Shown here one piece after another: positions 9,786-19,600 of a stretch of 64,000 nt of DNA. The stretch is from the NCBI RefSeq assembly GCF_026626745.1, contig NZ_JAPNJW010000001.1:1642001-1706000 (forward strand), written 5' to 3'. Positions within the stretch are counted from its first letter, which is position 1. The number at the start of each line of letters is the position of its first letter. A program made the translations under genes and the position numbers. This stretch comes from Nannocystis sp. RBIL2 (GTDB lineage: Bacteria > Myxococcota_A > Polyangia > Nannocystales > Nannocystaceae). The notes under the pieces were generated by a model. It was not told the DNA's origin. It saw nothing but the letters and a program-made list of their open reading frames with translations, and did no database searches.

Positions 9786-10904
9786 CTAACAGCTGCGGGT
9801 GAACAAGCAGAGGGGCAACGTCATGCCCTTCCGCCGGGGCGCGTTTCGTTCGGGTGCAGTGAAGGGCCGGCCGATGTCGGGAGGTGGGCTCATGCGCGGC
9901 GAAGCGGGCGGCACGTTCGTGCGTGGCGGCGGCTCCGGTAGCACGGGAACGGCAGGCGCGGTAGGGCTCGACGGGGGTGGGAGCAGCGGCGTGTCGATGT
10001 CGGGGACCGCCTCGAAGTCTGCGATCTCCTGCGCCGGTCTGGAAGCGTCATAAGGACGGAAGCGGGACTCGCCGGTGCGGCCGCGATTGAGGCGAGCGAG
10101 CTCGGCCCGGGTGTAGGCCTGTTGCGAGCCTCGCGGGGCGCTCTGGCGGACGAACGCCTCGATCTTGGCGCGGGCCGCGTCGGCGAACGCGTGGCGCAGG
10201 ACGTCGCGCTCGCTGCGGGCGGGCGTCGAAGGGTCCTCGCAATCGGCCCAGCGTTCGAAGATCTGCCGCTTGCGCTCGGCCAGCGCCAGCGTCTCGTCGT
10301 GCCAGAGCTCGACGAGGTGTGGTCCCAACTCGGCGAGCTCTCGCTGCAAGCTCTCCCGGTACGCCCGATTGGCCAGGTGAGCGCGCAGGCGCTCGGTCGC
10401 GGCCAGGAAGTGCCGCTTCGCGCTCTTGTGCCGGTCCTCGCGCGGGCCGTCGGCGAGGCCGCCGAAGTGGGCGATGAAGCCCGCCGCGACCGGCAACCGC
10501 CCCTGGGGGAAGAACAGTGCCTCGCGGATGCCCATCCAGATCGGCGGGTGGCGCTCTGGTTCGGGCTCGCGGAAGCGGCGGCGAAACATGTCGAGGCCGA
10601 AGAGATTGAGCCCGGCGTACCCGCCGTGATCGCGAAACTCGAACGCGCCGTCGGGATGGATGATCGCGGTGAAGCCGTCGCCGCGGTGGCGCAGACGACC
10701 GCCGCCGTCCGGCTCGAGGGCGACGTCGGAGAGCGCGGCGCGGATGTTCTTGGGCGGCGTCCCAGGCGCAGCCGGCGGGGCGGGAGCGGCCGAAACTTCA
10801 GGCGCGATGGTCAGACCCAGCGCGACCACCCCGACGACGCAGACGAGACCCGATGAGAGGCGCAGGCACATCGACGGTGTCCGACGATGCCAGTAATACC
10901 GCAT
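9786..10904 (-). CDS. Secreted or envelope protein of unknown function
   Basis: Encodes 372 aa. The N-terminus has a signal-type hydrophobic stretch (LVCVVGVVALGLTIAPEVSA) with a likely cleavage site before APAPP. The start could be 10904 or the ATG at 10871; neither has a strong ribosome site. The middle contains an FTAIIHPDGAFEFRDHG segment, as seen in uncharacterised myxobacterial exported proteins, then a charged helical region (about 150-260) with many Arg, Glu and Leu. The C-terminus is Pro-rich and probably disordered. It is divergent from the next gene. No function can be assigned. Confidence 0.6.
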   Translation of the reverse strand: MRYYWHRRTPSMCLRLSSGLVCVVGVVALGLTIAPEVSAAPAPPAAPGTPPKNIRAALSDVALEPDGGGRLRHRGDGFTAIIHPDGAFEFRDHGGYAGLNLFGLDMFRRRFREPEPERHPPIWMGIREALFFPQGRLPVAAGFIAHFGGLADGPREDRHKSAKRHFLAATERLRAHLANRAYRESLQRELAELGPHLVELWHDETLALAERKRQIFERWADCEDPSTPARSERDVLRHAFADAARAKIEAFVRQSAPRGSQQAYTRAELARLNRGRTGESRFRPYDASRPAQEIADFEAVPDIDTPLLPPPSSPTAPAVPVLPEPPPRTNVPPASPRMSPPPDIGRPFTAPERNAPRRKGMTLPLCLFTRSC

Positions 10905-11071
10905 CGACGGCGATGTTTGTAGAGCGACGAAGTGTCGAGGTAGGTAAAGACCAGACCGAGGTACGAGCGGCCGACGCGCGCCCCGGCTTGATTTCCTGCA
11001 CGCATTCGGCGTACTCCTCCCGCCCGCCGGCGACCGCGACAGGGGCGGCCCGGCGCTCCGCGAGGAACACG

Positions 11072-12268
11072 ATGTCCACAGCGAAGGCAGCCACCGACAC
11101 AGCGCTCGAGAAGAAGGTCCTCAAGAAGGCAAAGGCCGCCGAGACCAGCGCGGACGCGATCTTCACCATCCTGACGAAGAACGAGGGCACGAAGGCGCCG
11201 GCCGAGGCCGCACGCTTCCTCCACGGCCTGTTCGCCAACGGGAAGCTGGGGCCCGAGCACCCTGACGCCATGCTCGCGCTGTCGATGCCGTTCGAGGGCG
11301 GGACGGCGCCGCCCGACCTCCTCGCGCCGGAGATGGTGGTCGGGCTGCTCCAGCGCGCGCAGCATTACAGCCGTGGGCTCGATGCGCTCTGCCTGCTGGC
11401 TTATCAGCAGGATCCGGCGCGCCTCCGCGACTCCCGCGCCTCGCTCTCCGAGGTCGGCCGGCTCATCCTCGACGCCGCCCGTGCGCGCGTCGGAGAGGCT
11501 ATCGAGCCCGAGCTCGCGCGGGGACTGATCGATCACTTCATCGAGAAGATCGGGGCCCACCTGCCGACGCCCGAAGGTCGGATCCGCAGCGTCGGCGCCG
11601 AGGACCTGCTCAAGGCCGTCGGCGGCATCGCGCCGGCCGAGGTGTGGGACGCCGCGCACGCGGAGCACTTCGCCAAGCCGAGGTCGCTCGGGCTGCGGCC
11701 GGACGTGCTGCGGCGATTCGACGAGCCCACGCTCGTGCGGGTCCTGCTGGCCGTCCAGCGGCTCAACGACTCGACGCTCCTGCCCGCATTCCTCGACCTC
11801 ACGCCGCGCGCCGAGCCGCTGTGGGCCGCGCTCGACGCCGTCACGGACGAGGTGCGCGCGGCTTCCGTCAGCACGGCCATCCACTTCACGCAGTCCGTGC
11901 TCGCGTGCCACGCCGCACTGGCGTCGCGGCGCGAAGGCGCAGAGGTCCCCGCGTCGTTCGAGCGCCTCGTCGAACGCCTCGTACACGGCTATCCCATGAA
12001 CGTGGCAGGGCTCGACCGTCTCGCCGCATTCTGCCTGGAGGCGTTCCGCGCGCTGGGACCCGCGCGCGCCGGTGCGTTCGTGGAGCTCGCGTTCGCGCGT
12101 GACGAGGCGCGAAAGCAGCGCGAGCTGTTCCCCGCCAACCTCGTCGAGGCGACCCTCGGCGCGCTCGCGTCGGGGAACGCGGAGCTCGTGGCGACCGTCC
12201 GGCAGCGTCTCCCTTCACCGGAGGCGCTCCCGCCCTCGATCGGCGCCCTGCTCCAGGCCGCCGGCTGA
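11072..12268 (+). CDS. Predicted all-helical cytoplasmic protein, unknown function
   Basis: Encodes 398 aa. The ATG at 11072 is chosen because it has GAGGA just upstream; the frame is open further back to 10853. There is no signal peptide or membrane segment. The sequence is almost entirely alternating Leu/Ala-rich helices (for example LLKAVGGIAPAEVWDAA, VLLAVQRLNDSTLLPAFL), which suggests a HEAT/ARM-like solenoid, but no family was recognised. It is divergently oriented from the secreted protein gene, with about 170 bp of shared upstream DNA. Confidence 0.6.
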   Translation: MSTAKAATDTALEKKVLKKAKAAETSADAIFTILTKNEGTKAPAEAARFLHGLFANGKLGPEHPDAMLALSMPFEGGTAPPDLLAPEMVVGLLQRAQHYSRGLDALCLLAYQQDPARLRDSRASLSEVGRLILDAARARVGEAIEPELARGLIDHFIEKIGAHLPTPEGRIRSVGAEDLLKAVGGIAPAEVWDAAHAEHFAKPRSLGLRPDVLRRFDEPTLVRVLLAVQRLNDSTLLPAFLDLTPRAEPLWAALDAVTDEVRAASVSTAIHFTQSVLACHAALASRREGAEVPASFERLVERLVHGYPMNVAGLDRLAAFCLEAFRALGPARAGAFVELAFARDEARKQRELFPANLVEATLGALASGNAELVATVRQRLPSPEALPPSIGALLQAAG

Positions 12269-12397
12269 GCCACGAGCCCTCGGCGCGGCCCAGCGCCGAA
12301 TGTACAGATCAGCCGAGCGCTCGAGAAGTTCGAAGCGGGCATTCGACCGCGCGGCTGGGTACGGGAGGGCCGAGGGAGCTGAGGCGGCCGGGGGCTT

Positions 12398-12424
12398 TTG
12401 GTCGTAGTAGACACGTACGACCAA
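12398..12424. promoter_or_regulatory. Inverted repeat just upstream of the RCC1-like lipoprotein
   Basis: A perfect 9-bp inverted repeat, TTGGTCGTA / TACGACCAA, with a 9-nt spacer, ending 15 bases before the ATG and next to the GAGG ribosome site. It could be an operator, a leader hairpin affecting translation, or the terminator of the upstream gene. Confidence 0.4.
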
Positions 12425-12439
12425 CCTTGAGGATTCCCG

Positions 12440-13597
12440 ATGCTTCGCCCCTCACATTCACTCACGATCGCGCTCGCCCTCGTCGCCTGCACCGACCCCG
12501 CCGCGAGCGACACCAAAACCACCAGCGAGTCGTCCTCGGGCTCCAGCGCGACCGGCACCTCGTCCGAGGGCAGCTCGACACCCACCGACGTCGGCACGGG
12601 GCCCGGCTCCACGACCGGCGACATCACCTCCGGGAGCACCTCGCAGGCCGAGACCAGCGGGAGCACCTCGCAGGCTGAGACCAGCGAGACCACCTCGACG
12701 ACCTCGACGGGAGAGGTGACGACCGAGGACCCGACCGAGACCGGCGGCGAGGATCCCTTCAAGGTCGGCATCGCCCTGAAGCAGCTGTGCAGGAACGATG
12801 CGACCTCCATGTGCGGCGTGACGCCGGACGACGAGCTGGTCTGCTGGGGACTTGTCGATTCTCCGTTCTTCAAGGTCCCGCCTGGCAAGGTGAAGTCCGT
12901 CAGCCCGCAGTGCTTCTACGCGGTGCTCGAAAGCGGCGAGCTGCACCGCATCCGGGACTTCCCGTCGGAGCCCCTGGACCTGCCCGGGGGGCCCTTCGTG
13001 CTCGCCGGGGGCGAATATCCCTACGGCTGCGCGATGGCGGCGAACGACGAGGTGACGTGCTGGGTGGCCGAGGGGTACACGGCGATCGAGACGCCGCCGC
13101 CGGGTCCGTACGTGGCCCTCGAAGACGCCCGCGAGGGGAACTGCCAGATGTGCGGGCTCCGGGGCGACGGCTCGCTCGTGTGCTGGAGGAGGCCGGTCAA
13201 GGGCGACTGGGGGGCGAGCTGCGGCGGCGGCGTCTGGAACGGAGCCGCCGAGGGGACGTACACGAAGTTCATCGGCAGCACCTTCCAGTCGGTCAGGCTG
13301 ATGAACGACAAGGGCCAACTCGTCTGGTTCGAGCCCGGCTCCGAGGGAAGCCTCTATGTCGCGCCGCTGTTCGCGTCGGGGGGCTTCGCGGAGGCCGACG
13401 CCCTCGTGGGTCTGCGGCAGAGCGGCGAGCTCCTGTACTTCGAGAACGGCATGGGCGACGGCGTCCCCATCCTCCCCGGCGCTTACACGACCTTCCGCGG
13501 CGATCACAACGGCGGCTGCGCGATCCGGCAGTCGGACTCGCGCGTCGTCTGCTGGGGCGAGGGGGAGTACGGACAGTTCGACCCGCCGAAAGAGTGA
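12440..13597 (+). CDS. RCC1-like beta-propeller lipoprotein
   Basis: Encodes 385 aa. A GAGG ribosome site lies about 8 bases upstream. A short signal sequence ends in the lipobox LALVAC. A linker of about 90 residues, very rich in Ser, Thr, Gly and Glu (repeats of TSGSTSQAE), follows. Residues about 110-385 contain spaced CG-x4-DDELVCWG, CGLRGDGSLVCW and CAIRQSDSRVVCWGEGEYGQ blocks, the signature of RCC1-type repeats. The bacterial version is a surface beta-propeller of unknown ligand. The lipid anchor plus long flexible stalk suggests surface display. Convergent with the next small lipoprotein. Confidence 0.75.
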   Translation: MLRPSHSLTIALALVACTDPAASDTKTTSESSSGSSATGTSSEGSSTPTDVGTGPGSTTGDITSGSTSQAETSGSTSQAETSETTSTTSTGEVTTEDPTETGGEDPFKVGIALKQLCRNDATSMCGVTPDDELVCWGLVDSPFFKVPPGKVKSVSPQCFYAVLESGELHRIRDFPSEPLDLPGGPFVLAGGEYPYGCAMAANDEVTCWVAEGYTAIETPPPGPYVALEDAREGNCQMCGLRGDGSLVCWRRPVKGDWGASCGGGVWNGAAEGTYTKFIGSTFQSVRLMNDKGQLVWFEPGSEGSLYVAPLFASGGFAEADALVGLRQSGELLYFENGMGDGVPILPGAYTTFRGDHNGGCAIRQSDSRVVCWGEGEYGQFDPPKE

Positions 13598-13708
13598 ACC
13601 TTCGGGCTGCGCGCCGCGACCCGGAGAACCGCGACGAGTAACCGCGCCTGGCGTGTCTTCCGGGCGCCGAAAGCGGCACGCTGGTCGGGCTGGCGCGGCC
13701 GCTCGGGC

Positions 13709-14125
13709 TCAGGCCTCCACTCGGCGGCCTGTCGTCGTGCACACCCTCTTCGACCTCCGCTTGCAGATCGTCGTGGGCCGACATCCGCTGAACGTCGTGG
13801 AGTTCGGGTCGGCGATGCACCATGCCGAGGGCTCGCAGTCGTACGAGGCGGGGACGCCATAGAGTCCCATGCACTTGTCCGTCTTGGCGACACATGTCGG
13901 CTCGTCCTGGATGTCATGACATCCCTCAGGATCGGGATCGAGCGCCTCGCTGTCCGGCTCGAACTCCAGCTCGCACAGGTCCACCCCGGTGCTCGTCTCC
14001 ATCCCTGTGCTCGGCTCCGCGAGGGTCGAGGTACTCGAGCCGTCCGTTGGTCGCACGTCGACGCTCGTGCCGCAACCGCACAGGACCAGGAGCGCTCCAC
14101 ACAATACAGTCGTCAGGGGTTTCAT
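13709..14125 (-). CDS. Small Cys-rich lipoprotein
   Basis: Encodes 138 aa. The ATG at 14125 has a strong AGGAGG upstream; an earlier in-frame start at 14155 is not supported. A signal peptide ends at LLVLCGC, and a Ser/Thr-rich stretch (GSSTSTLAEPSTGMETSTG) follows. The C-terminal 80 residues contain eight Cys and are probably disulfide-bonded (C-HDIQDEPTC, KCMGLYG, YDCEPSAWC, GCRPTTIC). This matches a common myxobacterial style of small surface lipoprotein with one Cys-rich module. The function is unknown. Confidence 0.65.
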   Translation of the reverse strand: MKPLTTVLCGALLVLCGCGTSVDVRPTDGSSTSTLAEPSTGMETSTGVDLCELEFEPDSEALDPDPEGCHDIQDEPTCVAKTDKCMGLYGVPASYDCEPSAWCIADPNSTTFSGCRPTTICKRRSKRVCTTTGRRVEA

Positions 14126-14328
14126 GTTCTCCTCCTTGCTCACTGCTGAGCGCACACGTAGCAGGTCTGTCGAACATTGAGACCACGCAGGGCCCAGGTC
14201 GCTTCATGAGAAATTTTCCGTGTCGAACATGGATTCGAATTCGATCCGCGGACCAGCGGCTCTTTGGCAGCCAACTCGTGCCGTGGTCTTCGCTCTCTTG
14301 CATGCGCAGTTCGATGACCTCGTATTCT

Positions 14329-14358
14329 CGCCTCGCCCGCGCGGGGCTGCGCGAGGCG
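14329..14358 (-). terminator. Hairpin downstream of the S9 peptidase
   Basis: An 8-bp perfect stem (CGCCTCGC / GCGAGGCG) with a 14-nt GC-rich loop, six bases beyond the peptidase stop codon. Probable terminator for the minus strand. Confidence 0.45.
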
Positions 14359-14363
14359 GTGAA

Positions 14364-16457
14364 TCACGTGCCGCGGGCCCGCAGCGCCTCGGCGAGGCCC
14401 GGCACGTGCTCCGCGCCGACTCTGACCTCGATGCTCGCACCATCTTTGAAATCGTCGCCGATCGGCTGATAGGAGCCGCCGAGGCAGCGGGCGAGGAACG
14501 CCTCGGTGACCGCGTTGAACGAGATCTCGTTGGCGGGCCGCTGGAAGCCGTGACCCTCGTCGGGGTACAGCACGTAGGTCACCGGCAGGCCCTTGGACTG
14601 CATCGCCTGGACGATCTGGTCCGACTCGGCCTGCTTGACCCGCGGGTCGTTCGCGCCCTGGCCGATCAGCAGCGGGCGCGCGATCTTGTCGACCCGGTGC
14701 AGCGGTGAACGCTCGTGCAGCAGCGCGCGCCCCTCCTCCGTGCCGACGTCGCCGACGCGTGCGGCGAACCGCGCCGCCTTGGCGGCCCAGTACGGCGGCA
14801 CGCTGCGCAGCAGCGTCTCGAGGTTCGAGGGGCCGACGACGTCGACCCCGCAGGCGAACACGTCCGGCGTGAAGGTCAGGCCGACCAGCGTCGCGTAGCC
14901 GCCGTAGCTCGCGCCCATGATCGCGACGCGGGCGGGATCGCTGATCTTCTTGTCGTTGGCCCAGGCGACTGCGTCGAGCAGGTCGTCGTGCATCTTGCCG
15001 GCCCACTCGTGGTCGCCGGCGTTCAGGTGGCGCTTGGTGAAGCCGTTCGAGGCGCGGAAGTTGACGCTCAGCACCGCGTAGCCGCGGCTGGCGAGCCATT
15101 GATGGTTCGGGTCGAAGCCCCATTCGTCGCGGGACCACGGGCCGCCGTGGACCAGCAGGACCAGCGGGACGGGCGCGCTCGGCGTGCCGTCGCCGTCGGG
15201 ATCGGCGGCCGCCGGCAAGGTGTAGAAGCTGACCAGCTCGAGCCCGTCGCGCGCGGGGATGACGACCGGGTGCATCTTGCGGAGGGTGAGCGCGGCGAGC
15301 TCGGCGTCGGCGACGAACAGCAGGTCGGCCCGGCGCGTCGTGCGGTCGTAGCGGTAGTAGCGATTGGGGCCGGTGTCGAGGCGGTAGGCGACGATCCACT
15401 GGCGGCCGTCGAGGGTCTGGCTGGTGATCGTGAAGTCGCCGTCGCTGACCTCGCGCAGCGCCACGAAGTCGGCCTCGACCGCCGGGTCGAGCGCCTGCCA
15501 GCGCTGACGCGTGTGCGTGAAGGTGACTGCGAGCGGGCGATGGCTCCGGGGGTCGGTGAGGACGAAGTCGACCCCGGTCTTCGCGTCCTCCGCGAGCACC
15601 TGTTGCTTGCCGGTGCGGACGTCGCGGGCGACCAGCGCCTCGGTCTCGCGGTCGCGGCTGTCGAGCAGGTACAGCGTCTGGCCGGTCGCGTCGACGCCGA
15701 TCGGGTCGGTCGTCATCCCGTCCTCGAGGCCGATCGCGAACACCCGCTGCCAGTCCTTGCCCTTCGGCGCGAGCAGCTCGCTGGTGCCGTCGGCGAGCTC
15801 GCGCATGGCGAAGCGGAGCTTGTATTGATCGTCGGCGATGTAGCGGGCGATCCGCTGCTCGTTGCGGTGGACCAGGGTACGCGCGCCGGTCCGCACGTCG
15901 ACGCGGTAGAGGTCGTGCCAGGCCGGATCGCGGTCGTTCATGCCGACCAGGATCTCGCGCGGCCGACGGGGGCTGACCTGGACGATCTGCGCGCGCACGC
16001 CGGCGTGCGGGCTGAGGTCCTGCGACTCGCCGGTCGCCGGGTCGACCGCGTACAGGTGCCAGTTCTCGTCGCCGCCCCGGTCCTGCAGGTAGAGGACGCG
16101 CTGGCCGTCGGCGCTCCACTCGGCCTGGTAGATGCCGCGGAGGCGGTCCTGGGTGATCGGCTTGGCCGCGTCGGGCTGGTCGGCGGGGCCGACCCACACG
16201 TTGAGCACGCCGTCGACCGGCGCGAGGTGCAGGAGCCGCGCGCCGTCGGGGCTCAGCTGCGGGGCCTCGCGGTCGGGGTTGCCGAACAGCACCGCGCGGG
16301 GGATGAGCGTCGGGTCGGCCCGGCCGGACGGGGTCGCGGCGGTGGGCGCGGCGGGCGGCGCTTCTGCGGGCCCGTCCGCGGTGGAGCCGGAGCGCGCCGC
16401 ACAGGCGAAGGCGGTCAGGGCGAACGAGGTGAGCAGGAGTCGGGTGCGTGCGGCCAT
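14364..16457 (-). CDS. S9 family prolyl oligopeptidase-like peptidase, exported
   Basis: Encodes 697 aa. The start is set at the ATG at 16457 because it opens a signal sequence (RLLLTSFALTAFAC), possibly a lipoprotein signal with a weak lipobox; the frame continues upstream without protein-like content. The N-terminal half is a seven-blade-type beta-propeller (SPDGARLLHLAPVDG, WSADGQRVLYLQDRGGDENW). The C-terminal alpha/beta-hydrolase domain has the nucleophile motif GASYGG (Ser near residue 515), the Asp motif GANDPRV (near 606) and the His motif DEGHGF (near 634), so the triad is complete. The S9 family cleaves short peptides, typically after Pro or in acylaminoacyl or dipeptidyl fashion; the exact specificity cannot be read. 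Transcribed the same way as the eCIS operon, but separated from it by a terminator. Confidence 0.85.
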   Translation of the reverse strand: MAARTRLLLTSFALTAFACAARSGSTADGPAEAPPAAPTAATPSGRADPTLIPRAVLFGNPDREAPQLSPDGARLLHLAPVDGVLNVWVGPADQPDAAKPITQDRLRGIYQAEWSADGQRVLYLQDRGGDENWHLYAVDPATGESQDLSPHAGVRAQIVQVSPRRPREILVGMNDRDPAWHDLYRVDVRTGARTLVHRNEQRIARYIADDQYKLRFAMRELADGTSELLAPKGKDWQRVFAIGLEDGMTTDPIGVDATGQTLYLLDSRDRETEALVARDVRTGKQQVLAEDAKTGVDFVLTDPRSHRPLAVTFTHTRQRWQALDPAVEADFVALREVSDGDFTITSQTLDGRQWIVAYRLDTGPNRYYRYDRTTRRADLLFVADAELAALTLRKMHPVVIPARDGLELVSFYTLPAAADPDGDGTPSAPVPLVLLVHGGPWSRDEWGFDPNHQWLASRGYAVLSVNFRASNGFTKRHLNAGDHEWAGKMHDDLLDAVAWANDKKISDPARVAIMGASYGGYATLVGLTFTPDVFACGVDVVGPSNLETLLRSVPPYWAAKAARFAARVGDVGTEEGRALLHERSPLHRVDKIARPLLIGQGANDPRVKQAESDQIVQAMQSKGLPVTYVLYPDEGHGFQRPANEISFNAVTEAFLARCLGGSYQPIGDDFKDGASIEVRVGAEHVPGLAEALRARGT

Positions 16458-16570
16458 CGGTGAAGGAGCCGGCGCGCCGGCGAGGCCTCTTTGGACCCAG
16501 GGCGAGCGGGGTTCGGTTTCAAGCCGGCCCTCGCGCGCCACCCGGGTCTTCGGTCCCGCCCACCGCGGCG

Positions 16571-16592
16571 CGCGGCGAGTCCGTTCGCCGCG
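16571..16592 (-). terminator. Hairpin at the end of the eCIS operon
   Basis: A perfect 8-bp stem, CGCGGCGA / TCGCCGCG, with a 6-nt loop. It lies 26 bases after the stop of the last eCIS-region gene and before the S9 peptidase start. Probable operon terminator. Confidence 0.5.
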
Positions 16593-16618
16593 TCCTGCAC
16601 CAGAAGACCGGCAGCCGC

Positions 16619-19600
16619 TCACGTCCCGCTGAACAGCTGCGCGAGCGGCGGCATCGCCGAGCACTCTTCGATGTCGAAGATCTGATTGTCGTCGTCGATC
16701 GGGCTGTCGGTGTCGGTGTTCTCGGGCAGCCCGTGGACGTGAATGCAGCGGGTCGCCTGATTGAGGCTGGTGATGTTCATGAAGCCGACCGTCGTCGCCG
16801 ACACCGTCGTGATGTGCGGGCCGCTGCGACTGGTCCGCCCCGGCGGGTCCTCCCAGCGGTTGAGGCTGACGCGGGTCGACCACCCCGCCACCACGGTGTC
16901 GTGCAGCAGCAGCCCGTCGTCGGGCGCGAGGCTGGTGAAGAACTGGTTGTCGAGCACCGCGACGTCGCCGTACGACAGGATCCGCGTGGCGCTGAACACG
17001 TCGAGGCCGGCGCGAGCGACCGGGCTGAAGCGGATCTGGTTGTTGGTGAACAGCACCCGCCCGTCGTGCAGGGCCGAGTCAGGCAAGATCGGCCTGGGCA
17101 GCGCAGTCCGCGGGAACGTGCCCATGAACGCGGGGAACGAGGTCAGTCGGGTGAGCTCGTGCGATTGACCGATGTTGTGGATCTCCACGCAATGGCCCGC
17201 GAACCTGCGCTCCTCGGGCGCCAGGCCGACGAGCCCCTCGCTGACGAGCACGTTGCCCTCGACGAACATCGGGCCGACGCCATAGATCTGCAGCGCCCGG
17301 CCTGCCGGCTGCGCGACCACGTTGCCGCGGACGCGCGCCGCCGGCAGCCCGCTCTCGGCCTCGACCTCGAACGAACTCGGGCGGTCGCCCGGGGTGATGC
17401 GCCGACCGACCTGCTGCAGCGCGATGCCGGCGCGGTGCCCGGATTGACCGCCGTCGTCGGCGACCCGCGGCCCGTTGCCGCGAATGTCGTTGTTCTCGAT
17501 CACCAGGTTCTCGCCGTGCAGCACGTAGATCCCGCAGACCGGGTAGCGGTGGTCGGCGCCGTTGTGCAAGATCCGGTTGTCGTGGATCCGCAGCCGGTCA
17601 ACGTCCGCGAGGACGATCCCGCCGAATGCCACCACCGCCCGCAGCCCCTCGTTCGGCGGCTGCTCGCTCGGGTGCGTATAATTGTGCTCGATGACGTTGT
17701 CGGCGATGACCAGCGAGCTCACCTCGATCTGCGGCGCCGCCAGCCCGTTCTCCTCCGGGAAGAAGCCGAGCACCGAGATCCCCGAGCTGCCCATCTTGTG
17801 GATCCGGTTGTTGCAGATCCGCACGTCGAAAGGTCCGGGGTCGGCGAGGAGCCGCTCCGACGCTTGATCGCCGGCGTCGAAATCGGACAGCCCCCCGCCG
17901 ACGCCCGGGCAATCTCCGCCCGGATCCACGGCGCTGGAATTATCGGGCGGAGTCGTGGGCGGCGTGCTCGGCGGACCGCCCGCGGCGGGTACTCGCCGGA
18001 CGCTGCCGAGAGTGATGCCATAACCGAGGCCTTCGCGGATCTCGCAGCGCTCGACCAGCACGTCGTGGCAATACCCCGCGATGTGCAGGCCGCCCCAGGC
18101 CCGGCTGATGGCCGCGACCCCGGGCGGCGTGGCGATCAGGCAGTCGCGCACCACGACCTGGGCCGACGCGACGAGCAGCACGTTGGCGGCGGCGCTGAGG
18201 TCACCGATCATCGTCAGCTCGCAGCCGAGGATCTTGAGGTCGACCGCACCGATCGCGCCGACCGTGCAGAGCGGGAACGCGGCGATGTCGTCGGTGATCG
18301 CCAGGTCGTCGACCGTCGGCCGATCCTGCGTGGCGTCGCGCGAGGTCGTGACGACGAGGTTCTCGAGCGTGATCCGGGTCGACGGCACCGGCGTCGAGCT
18401 GCCGGCCACCACCCCGCCGACGACCCCGATCCCGAACTGGCCGACGGCCTCGACCGCGAAGTTCCGCAGCTTGATGCTGTCGCCCCGCTCGAGCGTGAAG
18501 ATCGCCTTCGACTGGGTGTCGCCGGGCGGCGATCGCAAGACCGTGCGCGGGCCGCAGCCCTCCACCACGATGTTGCTGCGGCCGACGACGTGGACGCGCT
18601 CCTCGTAGACGCCCGGCAGGACGCAGACCTTGCCGGGCTCGTTCGGCGGCAAGGCCAGGATCGCCTGCTGGATGCTCGTGTAATCGCCGTGGCTGGTCGC
18701 GCCGTCGCCGACGGTGACGCTGCAGCAGCCCGACAGGCGCGTCAACGGCCGGAAGGTGCGACGGCACGACTCCGCCGCGACCTGCAGCGCTTCATCGACG
18801 AGCGTCCAGTGGACGATCGCCAGCGGACAATAGAAGCGCCGCGGGCCGCTCGGGGCGGCGCCCGGCAACTTCAGCGCCCACGGGACGACCTCTTCGGGGG
18901 TGTTCGGGCGGGCGGCGATGATCCAGTAGTCGCCGACGACGCCGACCTGATTGAACGCCACCTTGATCCCGGTGCCGGGCAGCGGCTCCGCCGGAGCGTT
19001 CGGCACGAACACGGTGCCGTACGTATCGACGCCCACCCCCGGCTTCGGGCCGCCCGGGTTCCACACGCGCAAGTAAAGGTACTGGTCGGCGAGGGGGATC
19101 GGACCGAACCAGGTGAGCATGCGCGACAGCAGGGTCGGGTCCTCGATGCTCGCCTTGAGCGTCTTGGTGCGCGGGTTGTACGAGGTCGTGACCCGCGCGA
19201 GCACGCCGCCGCCGATCTCGGCGTCGATGCGGTGATCGGCGACGCGCTCGCCGTTGGCGATCTGGGCGCCCCACGGCAAGATCTCGAGCACCTGATCCTT
19301 CAGCGGGAACTGCTCCTGCTGCCAGGGCGCCGTCAAGAACTCCACCGTGACCTCGCTGCCGGTGACGCTCGCGCGGACCCGGAAGAGCGGCGCGGCGTTG
19401 TCGTAGCTCCACAGGTACATGTTCGGCGCGAACAGCTGGATCCGGATCGCCTGGTTCTCGTGGCCCCTGTAGCCGTCTCCGGACGGGCTGCAGAGGTCGT
19501 CCGGCGTCGGGACGGGCGCGAAGCTCACCGTGAGGCGCGCGCCGGACTTGAGCTCGCCGCTGGCCCAATCGTACGAGTGGCCGGCCCCGGTGAACTTACC

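Noticed and set aside
13909..13924. 16-bp perfect palindrome GGATGTCATGACATCC as an operator
   Set aside because: Lies within the coding sequence of a lipoprotein (CHDIQD region), so it is most likely coincidental; kept only as a comparison for the eCIS upstream palindrome.
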